64,000 nucleotides of DNA from Dyella_A ginsengisoli (GTDB lineage Bacteria > Pseudomonadota > Gammaproteobacteria > Xanthomonadales > Rhodanobacteraceae). The stretch covers positions 1 through 64,000 of the forward strand of contig NZ_JADIKM010000005.1 in the NCBI RefSeq assembly GCF_044904665.1. The letters run 5' to 3'. Position numbers and translations under genes: made by a program. The stretch's first letter is position 1, and the number at the start of each line of letters is the position of its first letter. Shown here one piece after another: positions 25,438 through 33,989 of this stretch. Below the pieces are notes generated by a model that worked only from the letters and a program-made list of their open reading frames with translations, did no database searches and had not been told where the DNA came from.

Positions 25438-28305
25438 TTACGACAGTTCCAAGGCCGGCGACTCGATGCCGCGTGCTTGGTCGATCTTCTCGGCTACCTT
25501 GAAGGCCGCTTCCAGTTCGGTGCAGCCGTATTGCTGCATGAGCTGGTAGCGCTCGGCCTTCTCTTCGGGTTCGGTCTGCGCAAGCGCGAGGTACAGGCTT
25601 GGCGGCACGGCGCGGAACAGCACTTCCATGCTCTTGGAGAGGATGACTCCCTCGGTGAACTTGCCCGCCTCCTTGCGGGCCGACAGCATCAGCGCCTTCT
25701 GCGCGGGCGAGAGTTCGCGGAACCGCGCGATCTTCTCGACTTCATCGGGTGGCATGCTGAGGCAGATCCACCACTCGATCATGTTGAGCATTGGCTCCGC
25801 GGCGCGTGGCAGGTCGTCGATGTTCTGCGTCGCGAGCCAGAACCAGGCCCCCAATTTCCTCCACATCTTTGTAATTTTCACGACGTAGGGCGCGAGCAGC
25901 GGATTCTTCGTGATGATGTGTCCTTCGTCGGTCACATTGATGATCGGGCGCCCCAAATACTGGTCGCGTTCGGCGATGTTGTTCACCGTGCTGATCAGGC
26001 TGATATAGGCGATGGAGAGCTGTGCGTTGTAGCCCTCGCGGGCGTAGGTCGCCAGATCGACCAGGGTGATGTCGGCTTCCGGCCATGGTGTGCCGTCGCG
26101 GTCAAACATCTCGCCATCTGTGCCTTGGCAGAACATATCCATCGCATCCGCCATTTCCAGCAGTCGCACGCGGCGCATCTCGGGCAGCGTTGGGTCCTGG
26201 CCGCGGGTGCGCAGTGCATTGCGCACGTCGCGCGTGAGCACCGTGCGCTTCTCGGCCACGCAGTGCTCGGCGGCGTCGAGGATGCACTGGCGGATAAGCG
26301 AGCGATCGGCCCGCGTCATCCGGGCTTCTTCCTTGTCCTCGCCGCCGGTGATCATCAGCCGTGCCGTGATCTCCAGTTCGCCCAGCACGTCGCGCTGCTC
26401 GTCTGCCTCCATCGCCGCGACATCCGGTGGCAGGTCTTCGTCCAGCGCATCGGCATCGAGCGTCTGCACGTCGCTGGGCGTCTCGATCAGCCGGCGCGCG
26501 TCGGCGAAGGGGGCCAGGCTGATGCCCGAGCCGGGGGCCAGCTTGACCCGGTTCACGGTCAGGCCCAGGCGCTTGGCGAAGTCGCTGAACAGGCCGAAGC
26601 TGTTGCCGGCTTCCACGATGAACAGCCTTGGCCGGTAGATGGCCGTGACCTGATTCAATAGGTTGTTGAGCGTGGCGCTCTTGCCGGAGCCGGTGGGGCC
26701 GAACAGGAACAAGTGGGCGTTCATCTGTCGGTCTAGGCGGTTGAGCGGATCGAACGTGATCGGGCCGCCGCCGCGGTTGAACACGGTGATGCCGGGATGC
26801 CCGGTACCCTGGGCGCGGCCCCACACCGGCGATACGTTCGCGATGTGCTGCGCGAACATCAGTTGGGTGTACCACCTGCGCCGATCCTGGCCGGGGTTGT
26901 AGCAGCACGGCAGCCAGCGCAAGTAGCTGTTGAGTGGCGCCACCTCGTCGTCCTCGCGCACCGGCTGCAAGCCGGCGTTGAGCATCACGTTCGCCAGGTC
27001 CAGGCCGCGCCGGTCCAGTTCCGCCTCGTCGCGCCCGCGCAGGTAGAACGCCAGCGTTCCCCGGTAGAGCTTGTGCGCGCTGCCGATCAGGGACCGCGCC
27101 TCCTGCACGTCCTTGAGCGTCTGCTCCGACGCCAGCGTCTCGCCCACGGCCTTCTTCGCCAGGTGGTTCAAGTCCGCTTCCAGCACATCCTGCGGTGTGG
27201 CGACCATGGTGAGACACATCAAGGTGTCTTCCGGCATCTGGTCGAACAGGGTGTTGATCGCATCGCCCTTGCGGGTTTCGCCCGTCAGGTGACCCGTGGC
27301 GGGCGGCATGCGGAGCCGGTCGGTGATCAGCACACGGTGCGGCATGCCGTCGAAGTACCAGGTGCCGTGCTCCACGTCGGAGCGTGGCTGGCCGAAGAAC
27401 AACCGCTGGCTGAAATCCCGCCCGCTCGCCAGCTCGATTTCGCCTTCCTCGGTCTCGTCGGGGTAGCGCGCCAGCGCGTAGAAGCGCTCCCGGTCCTCTG
27501 CACTCGGCCCGAGCATCGCGGGGCGCGGATTGAACCACCGCAGCAGCCAGTCGTGGACGTCGGCTGCGACCATGCGCCGTGCCTGGATGCCGGCGTTCGC
27601 CAAGCCGCCGCACAGGCGGTCGCAGACGATGTTCAGCATCTGCTCGGGTGTCTGGCCGCGGCGGCTTGCCTGCCCGGTGGCACGGCGATAGATCACCATG
27701 CGCACCCGCCGCGTCTGGCCGCGCCAGCGCAGCCGCGTGACTACCGTGTCCTCGAACAGGCCGCCCGGCTTGGCGACCGCGCGCAGATGGTGGCCGAAGA
27801 AGCGCAGGTAGAATTCGGTGAACGCGGTATCCCGGGCGCGCGGCTGCACATAGTCGCGCAGGGTCTGCATGTACTGGTCGAAGCTGGGCTCGTCCTGGGC
27901 GTAGAGCTGGAGCACCCAGGGGTTTTCGTCCAGCTCATCGAACGAGTCCTGGAGCGCGTTCTCCAAGGCATCGCGGGCATGCGCAAGCCAGCCGGGTTCC
28001 CGGCCCTCGGTGCCCAGCGGCACCAGCTCGTAGAAGGCAGCGACCGACTGCCCATCCTCCAGCAGCATGGACTTCGACTGCGGCAGGAACTCCACCCAAG
28101 GCAGCAGTTCCGCGAACGACGGTGCGACGTCGTACAGCGCCTGCTCGTCGGCTACCGTCGCCGGCCTGCGGCCCTGGACCGCTGCGCCAGGTTCGGGGAT
28201 GCCGGCCTGGCGCAAGGCATCGACGTGGCGCTGCCAACCGTCCGGCTGCTCGTCGTCGCTGGCGCTGGATGCGGCCAGCTTCGGCCAGGGAAGTTTCCAG
28301 CGCAT
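25438..28305 (-). CDS. virB4: VirB4/TraC-family conjugative ATPase (PFL_4706/TIGR03744-type)
   Basis: A 955-residue ATPase powering pilus assembly and substrate handling at the inner membrane. The C-terminal half holds Walker A in FGPTGSGKSATLNN (about residues 540-550) and the NVTDEGHIITKNPLL region as the acidic Walker B-like segment (about 800). The N-terminal half is the usual divergent VirB4/TraC domain. Its length is typical. Its start overlaps the lipoprotein stop (TGATG), indicating coupled translation. Confidence 0.95.
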   Translation of the reverse strand: MRWKLPWPKLAASSASDDEQPDGWQRHVDALRQAGIPEPGAAVQGRRPATVADEQALYDVAPSFAELLPWVEFLPQSKSMLLEDGQSVAAFYELVPLGTEGREPGWLAHARDALENALQDSFDELDENPWVLQLYAQDEPSFDQYMQTLRDYVQPRARDTAFTEFYLRFFGHHLRAVAKPGGLFEDTVVTRLRWRGQTRRVRMVIYRRATGQASRRGQTPEQMLNIVCDRLCGGLANAGIQARRMVAADVHDWLLRWFNPRPAMLGPSAEDRERFYALARYPDETEEGEIELASGRDFSQRLFFGQPRSDVEHGTWYFDGMPHRVLITDRLRMPPATGHLTGETRKGDAINTLFDQMPEDTLMCLTMVATPQDVLEADLNHLAKKAVGETLASEQTLKDVQEARSLIGSAHKLYRGTLAFYLRGRDEAELDRRGLDLANVMLNAGLQPVREDDEVAPLNSYLRWLPCCYNPGQDRRRWYTQLMFAQHIANVSPVWGRAQGTGHPGITVFNRGGGPITFDPLNRLDRQMNAHLFLFGPTGSGKSATLNNLLNQVTAIYRPRLFIVEAGNSFGLFSDFAKRLGLTVNRVKLAPGSGISLAPFADARRLIETPSDVQTLDADALDEDLPPDVAAMEADEQRDVLGELEITARLMITGGEDKEEARMTRADRSLIRQCILDAAEHCVAEKRTVLTRDVRNALRTRGQDPTLPEMRRVRLLEMADAMDMFCQGTDGEMFDRDGTPWPEADITLVDLATYAREGYNAQLSIAYISLISTVNNIAERDQYLGRPIINVTDEGHIITKNPLLAPYVVKITKMWRKLGAWFWLATQNIDDLPRAAEPMLNMIEWWICLSMPPDEVEKIARFRELSPAQKALMLSARKEAGKFTEGVILSKSMEVLFRAVPPSLYLALAQTEPEEKAERYQLMQQYGCTELEAAFKVAEKIDQARGIESPALELS

Positions 28306-28745
28306 CAGTATTCCTCCACGCGCTCGCCCGGCATGGCGTACTGCACGCGCTGATAGAGGGGGAAGACCGTCGTGTAGCCCGGCACAGGTACAGGGTCCGA
28401 GCCCGCCAGGTGCGGATACACGTACATGACGAGATCGGGATTCGGCAGCCGGTGGAACTGGCGATAGACCTCGTTGCGCGCGGTGCGCGTGTAGCGCGTC
28501 TGCTCGGCGGGCGCGGCCTGCACGTCGGCCTCGGTCAGCGGCCGGCGCAGGCTCTGGCGGGCATCGAGCAACTGCCGGCGTGCCGCCTGGCCGGCGCTCC
28601 CGCCGCCGTCGCCGGCGTTCTGCTGCCAGATGTCCATCATCGTGCTGTCGCCGTGGGGCAGCAGCTTTTCCTTGCTGGTGGCGCAGCCGCCGAGCACCGC
28701 GACGGCGAGGGCCAGCGCCAGGCCCCTATTCAAGTTCGAGAGCAT
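28305..28745 (-). CDS. ICE lipoprotein (TIGR03751-type)
   Basis: A 146-residue protein with a lipobox LGGCATS (Cys at about residue 21), so it is probably lipid-anchored and facing the periplasm. The start at 28745 follows GGAGAAAG and lies 20 bp inside the upstream TraB-like gene. It matches the conserved small lipoprotein between the TraB-like gene and VirB4 in this ICE family, a TraV/VirB7-like position. Confidence 0.85.
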   Translation of the reverse strand: MLSNLNRGLALALAVAVLGGCATSKEKLLPHGDSTMMDIWQQNAGDGGGSAGQAARRQLLDARQSLRRPLTEADVQAAPAEQTRYTRTARNEVYRQFHRLPNPDLVMYVYPHLAGSDPVPVPGYTTVFPLYQRVQYAMPGERVEEY

Positions 28746-30156
28746 GGCTTTCTCCTGCGCGGTGATCGACCTTGCGGCCTTCGGGATCGAAGTCGATGGC
28801 GAGCGGCTTTTCGAGGTGGACGGCGACCTTCGCGCCGGGCTGGACATAGACGGCCGCGAACGCCTGCCCGTACAGCTTGTTCACCCAGTCCGCCATGTCG
28901 CGCACGCCACCGGCCAGGATGCGGCCCACGGCCTCGTTGCCCGAGATGCCGACGCTGCCGATGGAACCGTCGGCGCCGACGTAGGACATCTGGCCGCTGT
29001 CGCTGTCGATCAGCGAGGCCACGCCGGCACCGGCCGCGGTGATCAGGGCCTGCGAGCCGAGGTACTGCTGGGCGTTGCTGCGCCGCTCGCCGCTGACGCA
29101 AGGGATGCCATACGGATCGCTGATCCAGCCCAGGCCCCCGGTTTGAGAGTTCTGCTGCTGGTTGTTCTGCTGGTTGCCGTCGCGGTCTTCGGGGATGGTG
29201 CGGATCGTGCCGTCGTGGAAGACGAAGGTGATGCTGCGCACCTGACCGCGCACGCACGAAAGCGTCCAGTCGCCCGATGCGGTGCCGGAGAACACGGCGC
29301 CGGCCACGTCCGGGATGTCAATCCCGTTCGCGGTCAGGTTGTCTGGGCCGACCAGGATTTTGAACGGATACGGGTCGTTCACCGTCCCGTCGATCGGCAC
29401 GCGGCCGATCAGCGCCGTCATCGCGACCGACCCCATCAGCGTCGAGTTGGTTGGCACGGTATAGACCGGCTTGGCGCTCTTGACGCCTGCCGCACGTGCG
29501 CCGGCGTTCGCCACGGTTTCCGCGGTCGTTTCCAGCGTGCTTTGCGCCGGGCCGAAGCTCGTCGGGAAGCTCATGCCGCTGCCCGCGCCACGACTGCCGT
29601 TGCGTCCCTCGGCCTTCTTCGCGTCGTCCGGTTCGACCCAGCGCATGCCGCCTTCCATGCCGGCCTCGTCGCCGTCGCGCAGCCCCAGGCCCACGGGCAG
29701 ATCGGCATGGCCGCCGCCGCGCCCGCCGATGCTGTCCAGACGCCGCTGCAGGTCGGCGAGCAGCCCTTCGGTCTGCTGGCGCGCACTGGCCGCCTGTTCC
29801 TGGTCGCGGCGCAGGTTCGAGCGTTCGGATTCGAGGGCCGAATTGATGCGCTGATCGATGGAGTTCTCGCGCTGGCGCAGGCGCTGGTTTTCCTCGCGCT
29901 GCGACTTGTTGTCGGTCAGCGCGGTCTGAAGCTCGGTGCGCAACTGCTTCACCTGGGCGACGAGCGTTGCCACGGTATCGCGCGGGGTATCGCCTTCGAT
30001 GCCCAACGCCTTCATTTCCTCGGGCGTGAGCTTGGAACCGGCATCCGCGGCGGGCGGTGCCGACGTGCTTCCGCCGGAGAACAGTCGGATGGCAACGAAC
30101 AGCACCAGCAAGGCGACCGGGATCATCAGCCACTTGAGCAAGCCGTTACTGCGCAT
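28726..30156 (-). CDS. traB: TraB/VirB10-like ICE protein (PFL_4705/TIGR03752)
   Basis: A 476-residue inner-membrane-anchored protein. A single N-terminal helix (about residues 8-26) is followed by a coiled coil rich in Q, R and E (about 60-145), a Gly-rich linker and a C-terminal TraB/VirB10-like beta domain (about 240-470, ending with FAAVYVQPGAKVAVHLEKPLAID). It would bridge the inner and outer membrane parts of the secretion channel. It overlaps both neighbours. Confidence 0.88.
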   Translation of the reverse strand: MRSNGLLKWLMIPVALLVLFVAIRLFSGGSTSAPPAADAGSKLTPEEMKALGIEGDTPRDTVATLVAQVKQLRTELQTALTDNKSQREENQRLRQRENSIDQRINSALESERSNLRRDQEQAASARQQTEGLLADLQRRLDSIGGRGGGHADLPVGLGLRDGDEAGMEGGMRWVEPDDAKKAEGRNGSRGAGSGMSFPTSFGPAQSTLETTAETVANAGARAAGVKSAKPVYTVPTNSTLMGSVAMTALIGRVPIDGTVNDPYPFKILVGPDNLTANGIDIPDVAGAVFSGTASGDWTLSCVRGQVRSITFVFHDGTIRTIPEDRDGNQQNNQQQNSQTGGLGWISDPYGIPCVSGERRSNAQQYLGSQALITAAGAGVASLIDSDSGQMSYVGADGSIGSVGISGNEAVGRILAGGVRDMADWVNKLYGQAFAAVYVQPGAKVAVHLEKPLAIDFDPEGRKVDHRAGESHALELE

Positions 30157-31060
30157 GGCGGGCCTCCTTGCCGTCCTCGGCTTCCGCTTCCGGCTGCGGC
30201 AGGTGCGCAGCCGGGTCGAAGCGGTGGATCGCCGGCAGCAGCGATTGCGCGAGGCCGCGTCCGCGTGTCACCAGGTACAGGACGGTCGTGTCCTCGGGCG
30301 TCCCGCGGGGGCCGAGCGCTTCGTGCTGGAAGGTGGCGGTGAGGAAATCGCCTTGCAGCACGCGCGGGTCGAGCGTGACCCAGCCGCTGCTGCTGTTGGT
30401 CAGACGCACGGCGGTGACCCACTGGTCTTCCAGACGCCACGACGCGAGAGCGACCGCGCGCACGGGCAGCGTCGGCATCAGCGTGCCAAGGTCGAGGCCA
30501 CGGCGCAGGTTCACCCGCATGACGCCCGCCAGCGGCTCCACGGTGCGCAGGGGCGCGTAGAGGTTCTGCGCGGCGAAGCGCGTCAGGACGACCGGAACCG
30601 GCGTCTCGCGCCGCGCTGCCCGAGCGACTGACTGGTCCTGGGCGCGCGCCGGGTCCTCGTCGGCACCGCCTGCCTGATCGCCATAGCGCGCCGGGGTGCT
30701 GCTGCCCTCGACGATGCGCACCGGCTCCAGCTCGGCTTCGCCGTCCTTGGGCGGCTCGGCCGCGATGTCGAGCAGGATCAGCGCGCCGGTGTCGGCGTCC
30801 TGCAATTGCAGCCGCGTGGGCTCGATCGGCTCGCTGGCGCGCAGGTACACCGCGCCACCCGCGCTCTGCACGCGCAGGCGTTCGCCCACGCCTGCGGGCA
30901 CGCCCACGCGGACGTTCCGGTCGATGAACACGATGCGCTCCTGGCCGACCTTCAGCGGCACCGCCAGCGGCATGCGCTCCCAGCGCAGGATTTCCACCGC
31001 CTGAGCGGGGGCCACGGCGACGGCCAGCAGCCCCAGCAGCGTGAGTACAGGATGCTTCAT
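30146..31060 (-). CDS. traK: TraK-like secretin-associated ICE protein (PFL_4704/TIGR03749)
   Basis: A 304-residue exported protein with a signal peptide (cleavage after APAQA, about residue 21). The first mature strand VEILRWERMPLAVPLKVGQERIVF is typical of TraK/VirB9-like components. Two beta-rich lobes follow. It probably forms part of the outer-membrane core with the lipoprotein and TraB. It overlaps the TraB-like start by 11 bp. Confidence 0.87.
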   Translation of the reverse strand: MKHPVLTLLGLLAVAVAPAQAVEILRWERMPLAVPLKVGQERIVFIDRNVRVGVPAGVGERLRVQSAGGAVYLRASEPIEPTRLQLQDADTGALILLDIAAEPPKDGEAELEPVRIVEGSSTPARYGDQAGGADEDPARAQDQSVARAARRETPVPVVLTRFAAQNLYAPLRTVEPLAGVMRVNLRRGLDLGTLMPTLPVRAVALASWRLEDQWVTAVRLTNSSSGWVTLDPRVLQGDFLTATFQHEALGPRGTPEDTTVLYLVTRGRGLAQSLLPAIHRFDPAAHLPQPEAEAEDGKEARHAQ

Positions 31061-31749
31061 GGGGTGTTTTCTCCTTGGGGCGCTTGCGGAGACAGGCCGC
31101 CAGGCGCCGGGCGCGTCGGCTCCGGGGCGCTGATGCGCTGGGGCGCACCGTCGTAGCAGTCCAGCGCCAGGCCGAACGGGTTGCGGGCGGGATCGACGTC
31201 CACCCGCGTGACTTTCACCGGGTAGCGCACGAGAGCGCGCTTGACCTGCTCGGCGCCGTAGTACTCGTCGGCGGTGATGTCGAGCGTCACCACCCAGTCG
31301 CGGTCGGAGACCACGCGCACGCGCGCCGTGGGGTCGTCGCCGTAGCCGCGGCCGGGGATTTCGTAGATGCCGCGCACGCGCTGGCGCAGCTCGCCCGTGC
31401 TGCGGCGGTAGTCATAGTCCGCGCGCAGGAAGGCCTGGCAGGACGGGGTGAGGTACGGCGAGAGCGTATGGAGGTTGCGTGCGTAGTCCTCTTCGCCATT
31501 CGTCGGCCAGCGGTTCAGCGTCTGGAACACGTAGAACGTGAACGCATAGACCGATTCGGGCGGTACCTCCCACCATTTGCGGGTACTGCCGGAGCGCAGG
31601 TCGGGCGGGACGTGGATGGTCAGGTCGCGCGGGGCGCTCCACCAGCCGGCGCCCATGACCAGGGCGACGACGACCAGGGCCCCAGCGCCCAGGCGGAGCG
31701 TCTTGATGTGCGCCTGCAGGTGCGAAATTTCGTTCTTGAAACGGCTCAT
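31057..31749 (-). CDS. traE: TraE/VirB8-like ICE protein (PFL_4703/TIGR03746)
   Basis: A 230-residue bitopic protein. The N-terminal transmembrane helix is at about residues 20-40 and is followed by a periplasmic VirB8/TraE-like domain (ESVYAFTFYVFQTLNRWPTNGEEDY and VRVVSDRDWVVTLDI). The start at 31749 overlaps the upstream stop by four bases (ATGA). The C-terminal tail is Pro-rich. It would scaffold the inner-membrane complex. Confidence 0.88.
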   Translation of the reverse strand: MSRFKNEISHLQAHIKTLRLGAGALVVVALVMGAGWWSAPRDLTIHVPPDLRSGSTRKWWEVPPESVYAFTFYVFQTLNRWPTNGEEDYARNLHTLSPYLTPSCQAFLRADYDYRRSTGELRQRVRGIYEIPGRGYGDDPTARVRVVSDRDWVVTLDITADEYYGAEQVKRALVRYPVKVTRVDVDPARNPFGLALDCYDGAPQRISAPEPTRPAPGGLSPQAPQGENTP

Positions 31750-32144
31750 TGCGTGCTCCTGCGTGTGGTCCAGAAGCCCGAGCGCGAGATCAGCGCATGG
31801 CCGCCCACCCAGCCGGCCATCAGTGGATGGCGAGTGGCGATTCGCCATTGCAGTTGCCGATACAGCCAGGTGTCGGGACGTCCGCGCTTGAGCCGGCGCA
31901 GGATGCCGCCGCCGACGAAGATGCCCAGGGCCACACCCAGGACAACGAACGTCGGCGCGATGGCGATGGTGCGGAACACCCAGGACAACGGGGCACCGAC
32001 CAGCAGGCCGGCGGCACCGGACAGGCCGCAGCAGATCCACAGCTCGTCGGCGGTGAGGCCGCGCACGACAACGGGATGACGGTTGAGCCGGTGCGGAAGG
32101 AACGTGACCGTCCCGTCCGCACGGACGTGCTGCTGCTCGGACAT
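31746..32144 (-). CDS. ICE membrane protein TIGR03750-type (TraL-like)
   Basis: A 132-residue protein with two membrane helices (about residues 38-58 and 62-82) and a polar C-terminus (RRLKRGRPDTWLYRQLQWRIA). By position and pattern it corresponds to the TIGR03750 family, the probable TraL/VirB3-like subunit. It is coupled to the TraE-like gene. Confidence 0.85.
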   Translation of the reverse strand: MSEQQHVRADGTVTFLPHRLNRHPVVVRGLTADELWICCGLSGAAGLLVGAPLSWVFRTIAIAPTFVVLGVALGIFVGGGILRRLKRGRPDTWLYRQLQWRIATRHPLMAGWVGGHALISRSGFWTTRRSTQ

Positions 32145-32156
32145 ACCGGCCTCGCC

Positions 32157-32513
32157 TTACAGGATGCCGGTGGCTTCGGTGAGTAGCCAGATGCCGATTA
32201 CGAGCAGCACGGCACCGATCGCGACGGTGAGGCCGAACTGGCCCCAGGTCTTGCGGCCGGTATGGATCTCCGCGTAGGTCCCGTAGGCGTGATAGCAGAC
32301 GCCGATGAACATGGAGGCCACCACCAGCAGGGCCACCAGCATGATGATGTCGTAGCCGTAATTGCGGATGGTCTCCATGATGCCGTTGCCGGTGCCACGG
32401 GTCGGGTTCTCCAACTGCGGCAAGCCTTGCGGATACGACAGAACCGGAGGCGTGGCGAAGGCCAGCGCCACGGCGATGCGTTGGGCGATGCGGGAAGTGA
32501 GGATGGTTTGCAT
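32157..32513 (-). CDS. ICE membrane protein TIGR03745-type (candidate pilin)
   Basis: A 118-residue protein with a signal-like N-terminus (cleavage near VLSYPQG) and two hydrophobic helices (about 53-72 and 93-113) separated by a short polar loop, the layout of VirB2/TraA-type pilins. It matches the TIGR03745 position. The start at 32513 is preferred (GGGACT upstream). Confidence 0.8.
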   Translation of the reverse strand: MQTILTSRIAQRIAVALAFATPPVLSYPQGLPQLENPTRGTGNGIMETIRNYGYDIIMLVALLVVASMFIGVCYHAYGTYAEIHTGRKTWGQFGLTVAIGAVLLVIGIWLLTEATGIL

Positions 32514-32530
32514 AGTCAGTCCCTTCAGGG

Positions 32531-32764
32531 TCAGGAGAGGAGGAAAAAAGTCAGCACGAGGTACATCGCCAGGAAGCGGACGACGACGCCGAGAAACTGG
32601 CGCTGGTTGAGTCGGTTCTCGGCCCAGCCGACATAGGCCGTGCGGATGGCCCAAACGCCCCACACGAGGAGCACCGCGAACACGACGCCGATCAGCACGG
32701 TCGCCATCGCGGAAGGCGCAATGCCGCTATTGGCTTGAAATGCCGAGATTTGGGCACCGTTCAT
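32531..32764 (-). CDS. ICE small membrane protein TIGR03758-type
   Basis: A 77-residue protein with two helices (about 17-40 and 58-76). It is the usual neighbour of the candidate pilin in this family and has the same two-helix plan, so it may be a second pilin-like or accessory subunit. Its start overlaps the RAQPRD stop by four bases. Confidence 0.82.
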   Translation of the reverse strand: MNGAQISAFQANSGIAPSAMATVLIGVVFAVLLVWGVWAIRTAYVGWAENRLNQRQFLGVVVRFLAMYLVLTFFLLS

Positions 32765-33141
32765 GGCTTGCCTTCCGCAGTCGCCGTCGGCGATGGCGAA
32801 GCGGCCCGCTCGGCGCGGTAGTCGCCGGCCAGTTCGGAGGGATCGCGCGGCTGGGCACGCGACGGTGCGAGATGGGCCTGGATGCCGGCGCGCACGCGCG
32901 CCAGGTCAGCCAGCAGCCGCGGGTAGTCGAAGTGGTAGCGCTCGCCCGGCTGGACGGGGGCATGCGCGGCGCTGTCGGCGACGGAGCGCTCCAGCGCGCC
33001 GAGCTGGCGCAGCGCGGCGACCAGCTCCTGGCGCTGTGCGGGGGATTCGGCCAACGCCATCGGGGACTGACCCAGCAGGGCCGTCACGAGAAAGATGGGC
33101 ACGCCGCGATGCGCGGCACGCTGCCAGATCGGAGCCAACAT
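32761..33141 (-). CDS. RAQPRD-family ICE protein
   Basis: A 126-residue exported protein with a signal peptide (cleavage near MALA-E) and the family-naming motif, seen here as PSRAQPRDPSELAGDYR (about residues 92-108). Its function is unknown, but it is conserved at this place beside the pilin genes. A 98-bp gap separates it from the PFL_4697 gene upstream. Confidence 0.93.
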   Translation of the reverse strand: MLAPIWQRAAHRGVPIFLVTALLGQSPMALAESPAQRQELVAALRQLGALERSVADSAAHAPVQPGERYHFDYPRLLADLARVRAGIQAHLAPSRAQPRDPSELAGDYRAERAASPSPTATAEGKP

Positions 33142-33239
33142 CGCGCCATTCCTGTGTGATCAGCAATGGCTTGATCGTGGGCAGCGAGGGGCTTTTAGGC
33201 CGCAAACAATAGGAACTCGCGCATGCCCGGATTGATGAC

Positions 33240-33989
33240 CTAGAGGTACTTCTTGAAGCTCCCCGCGGTCAGGGAGACCGCCAGCCCCAGCAAGGCGGCG
33301 CTCGGCAGCAGGATCAGCAGCGGATGCACCGAGATCGGCAGCGCGAGGTACGTGACCCACGGCAGCACGGCCAGCGGCATCAGGCTCGCCTTCGCGCGGT
33401 GGTAGATGAAGCCGGATTCCCGGCCTGCGCCGAACCGGCGCACGTCCCGGCGCACCAGGCCGTCGATCAGGCCAACGAACGCGGCGGTGAAGATCAGCGG
33501 CAGCGTGAGCACCAGGATCAGAAGGCGCACCAGGAACGTGAGCGTCGTGAAAGCAGCGGCGATCAGGTAGCTCTCGGTCCAGACATAAACCTGGCTGATG
33601 TAGTAGCGGAAATTGTGCGTCTGTCCCTGGCTGGGAGCGCGGGCGCGTCCGGCGGTCTGGCTCATGCGTTCCAGCAGACCGGAGCGCACGAATACCCATT
33701 CGTAGCCGGTGTCCACCAGCTCGTGCGCCGTGCGCCCCGGCTCCTGCACGACCACGCTGCGCGTGAAGTGGCTGGACAGGTGCCCCAGTTCGTACTGCAA
33801 CATCTCCTGCGAGTGCCGCCAGCCCTGGTCCTTCCAGAACAGGTGCATGCCGACGCACTCCACGACGATCGAGAACAGCAGCGAGCCGATCAGTACCCCG
33901 AGCAGCCGGAACGGCAAGGTGATGGTGCCGACGATCAGGCCCTGGCGCTGGTTCTGCTCCCTCTGCGCAGTCGAGGCGGCGTCCTTCAT
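33240..33989 (-). CDS. ICE membrane protein PFL_4697/TIGR03747
   Basis: A 249-residue inner-membrane protein with about four helices (residues 22-45, 148-165, 170-188 and 215-240). It overlaps the stop of traD by four bases, consistent with a partner of the coupling protein. It is typical of the family in length and motif (LVDTGYEWVFVRSGLLERM). Confidence 0.88.
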   Translation of the reverse strand: MKDAASTAQREQNQRQGLIVGTITLPFRLLGVLIGSLLFSIVVECVGMHLFWKDQGWRHSQEMLQYELGHLSSHFTRSVVVQEPGRTAHELVDTGYEWVFVRSGLLERMSQTAGRARAPSQGQTHNFRYYISQVYVWTESYLIAAAFTTLTFLVRLLILVLTLPLIFTAAFVGLIDGLVRRDVRRFGAGRESGFIYHRAKASLMPLAVLPWVTYLALPISVHPLLILLPSAALLGLAVSLTAGSFKKYL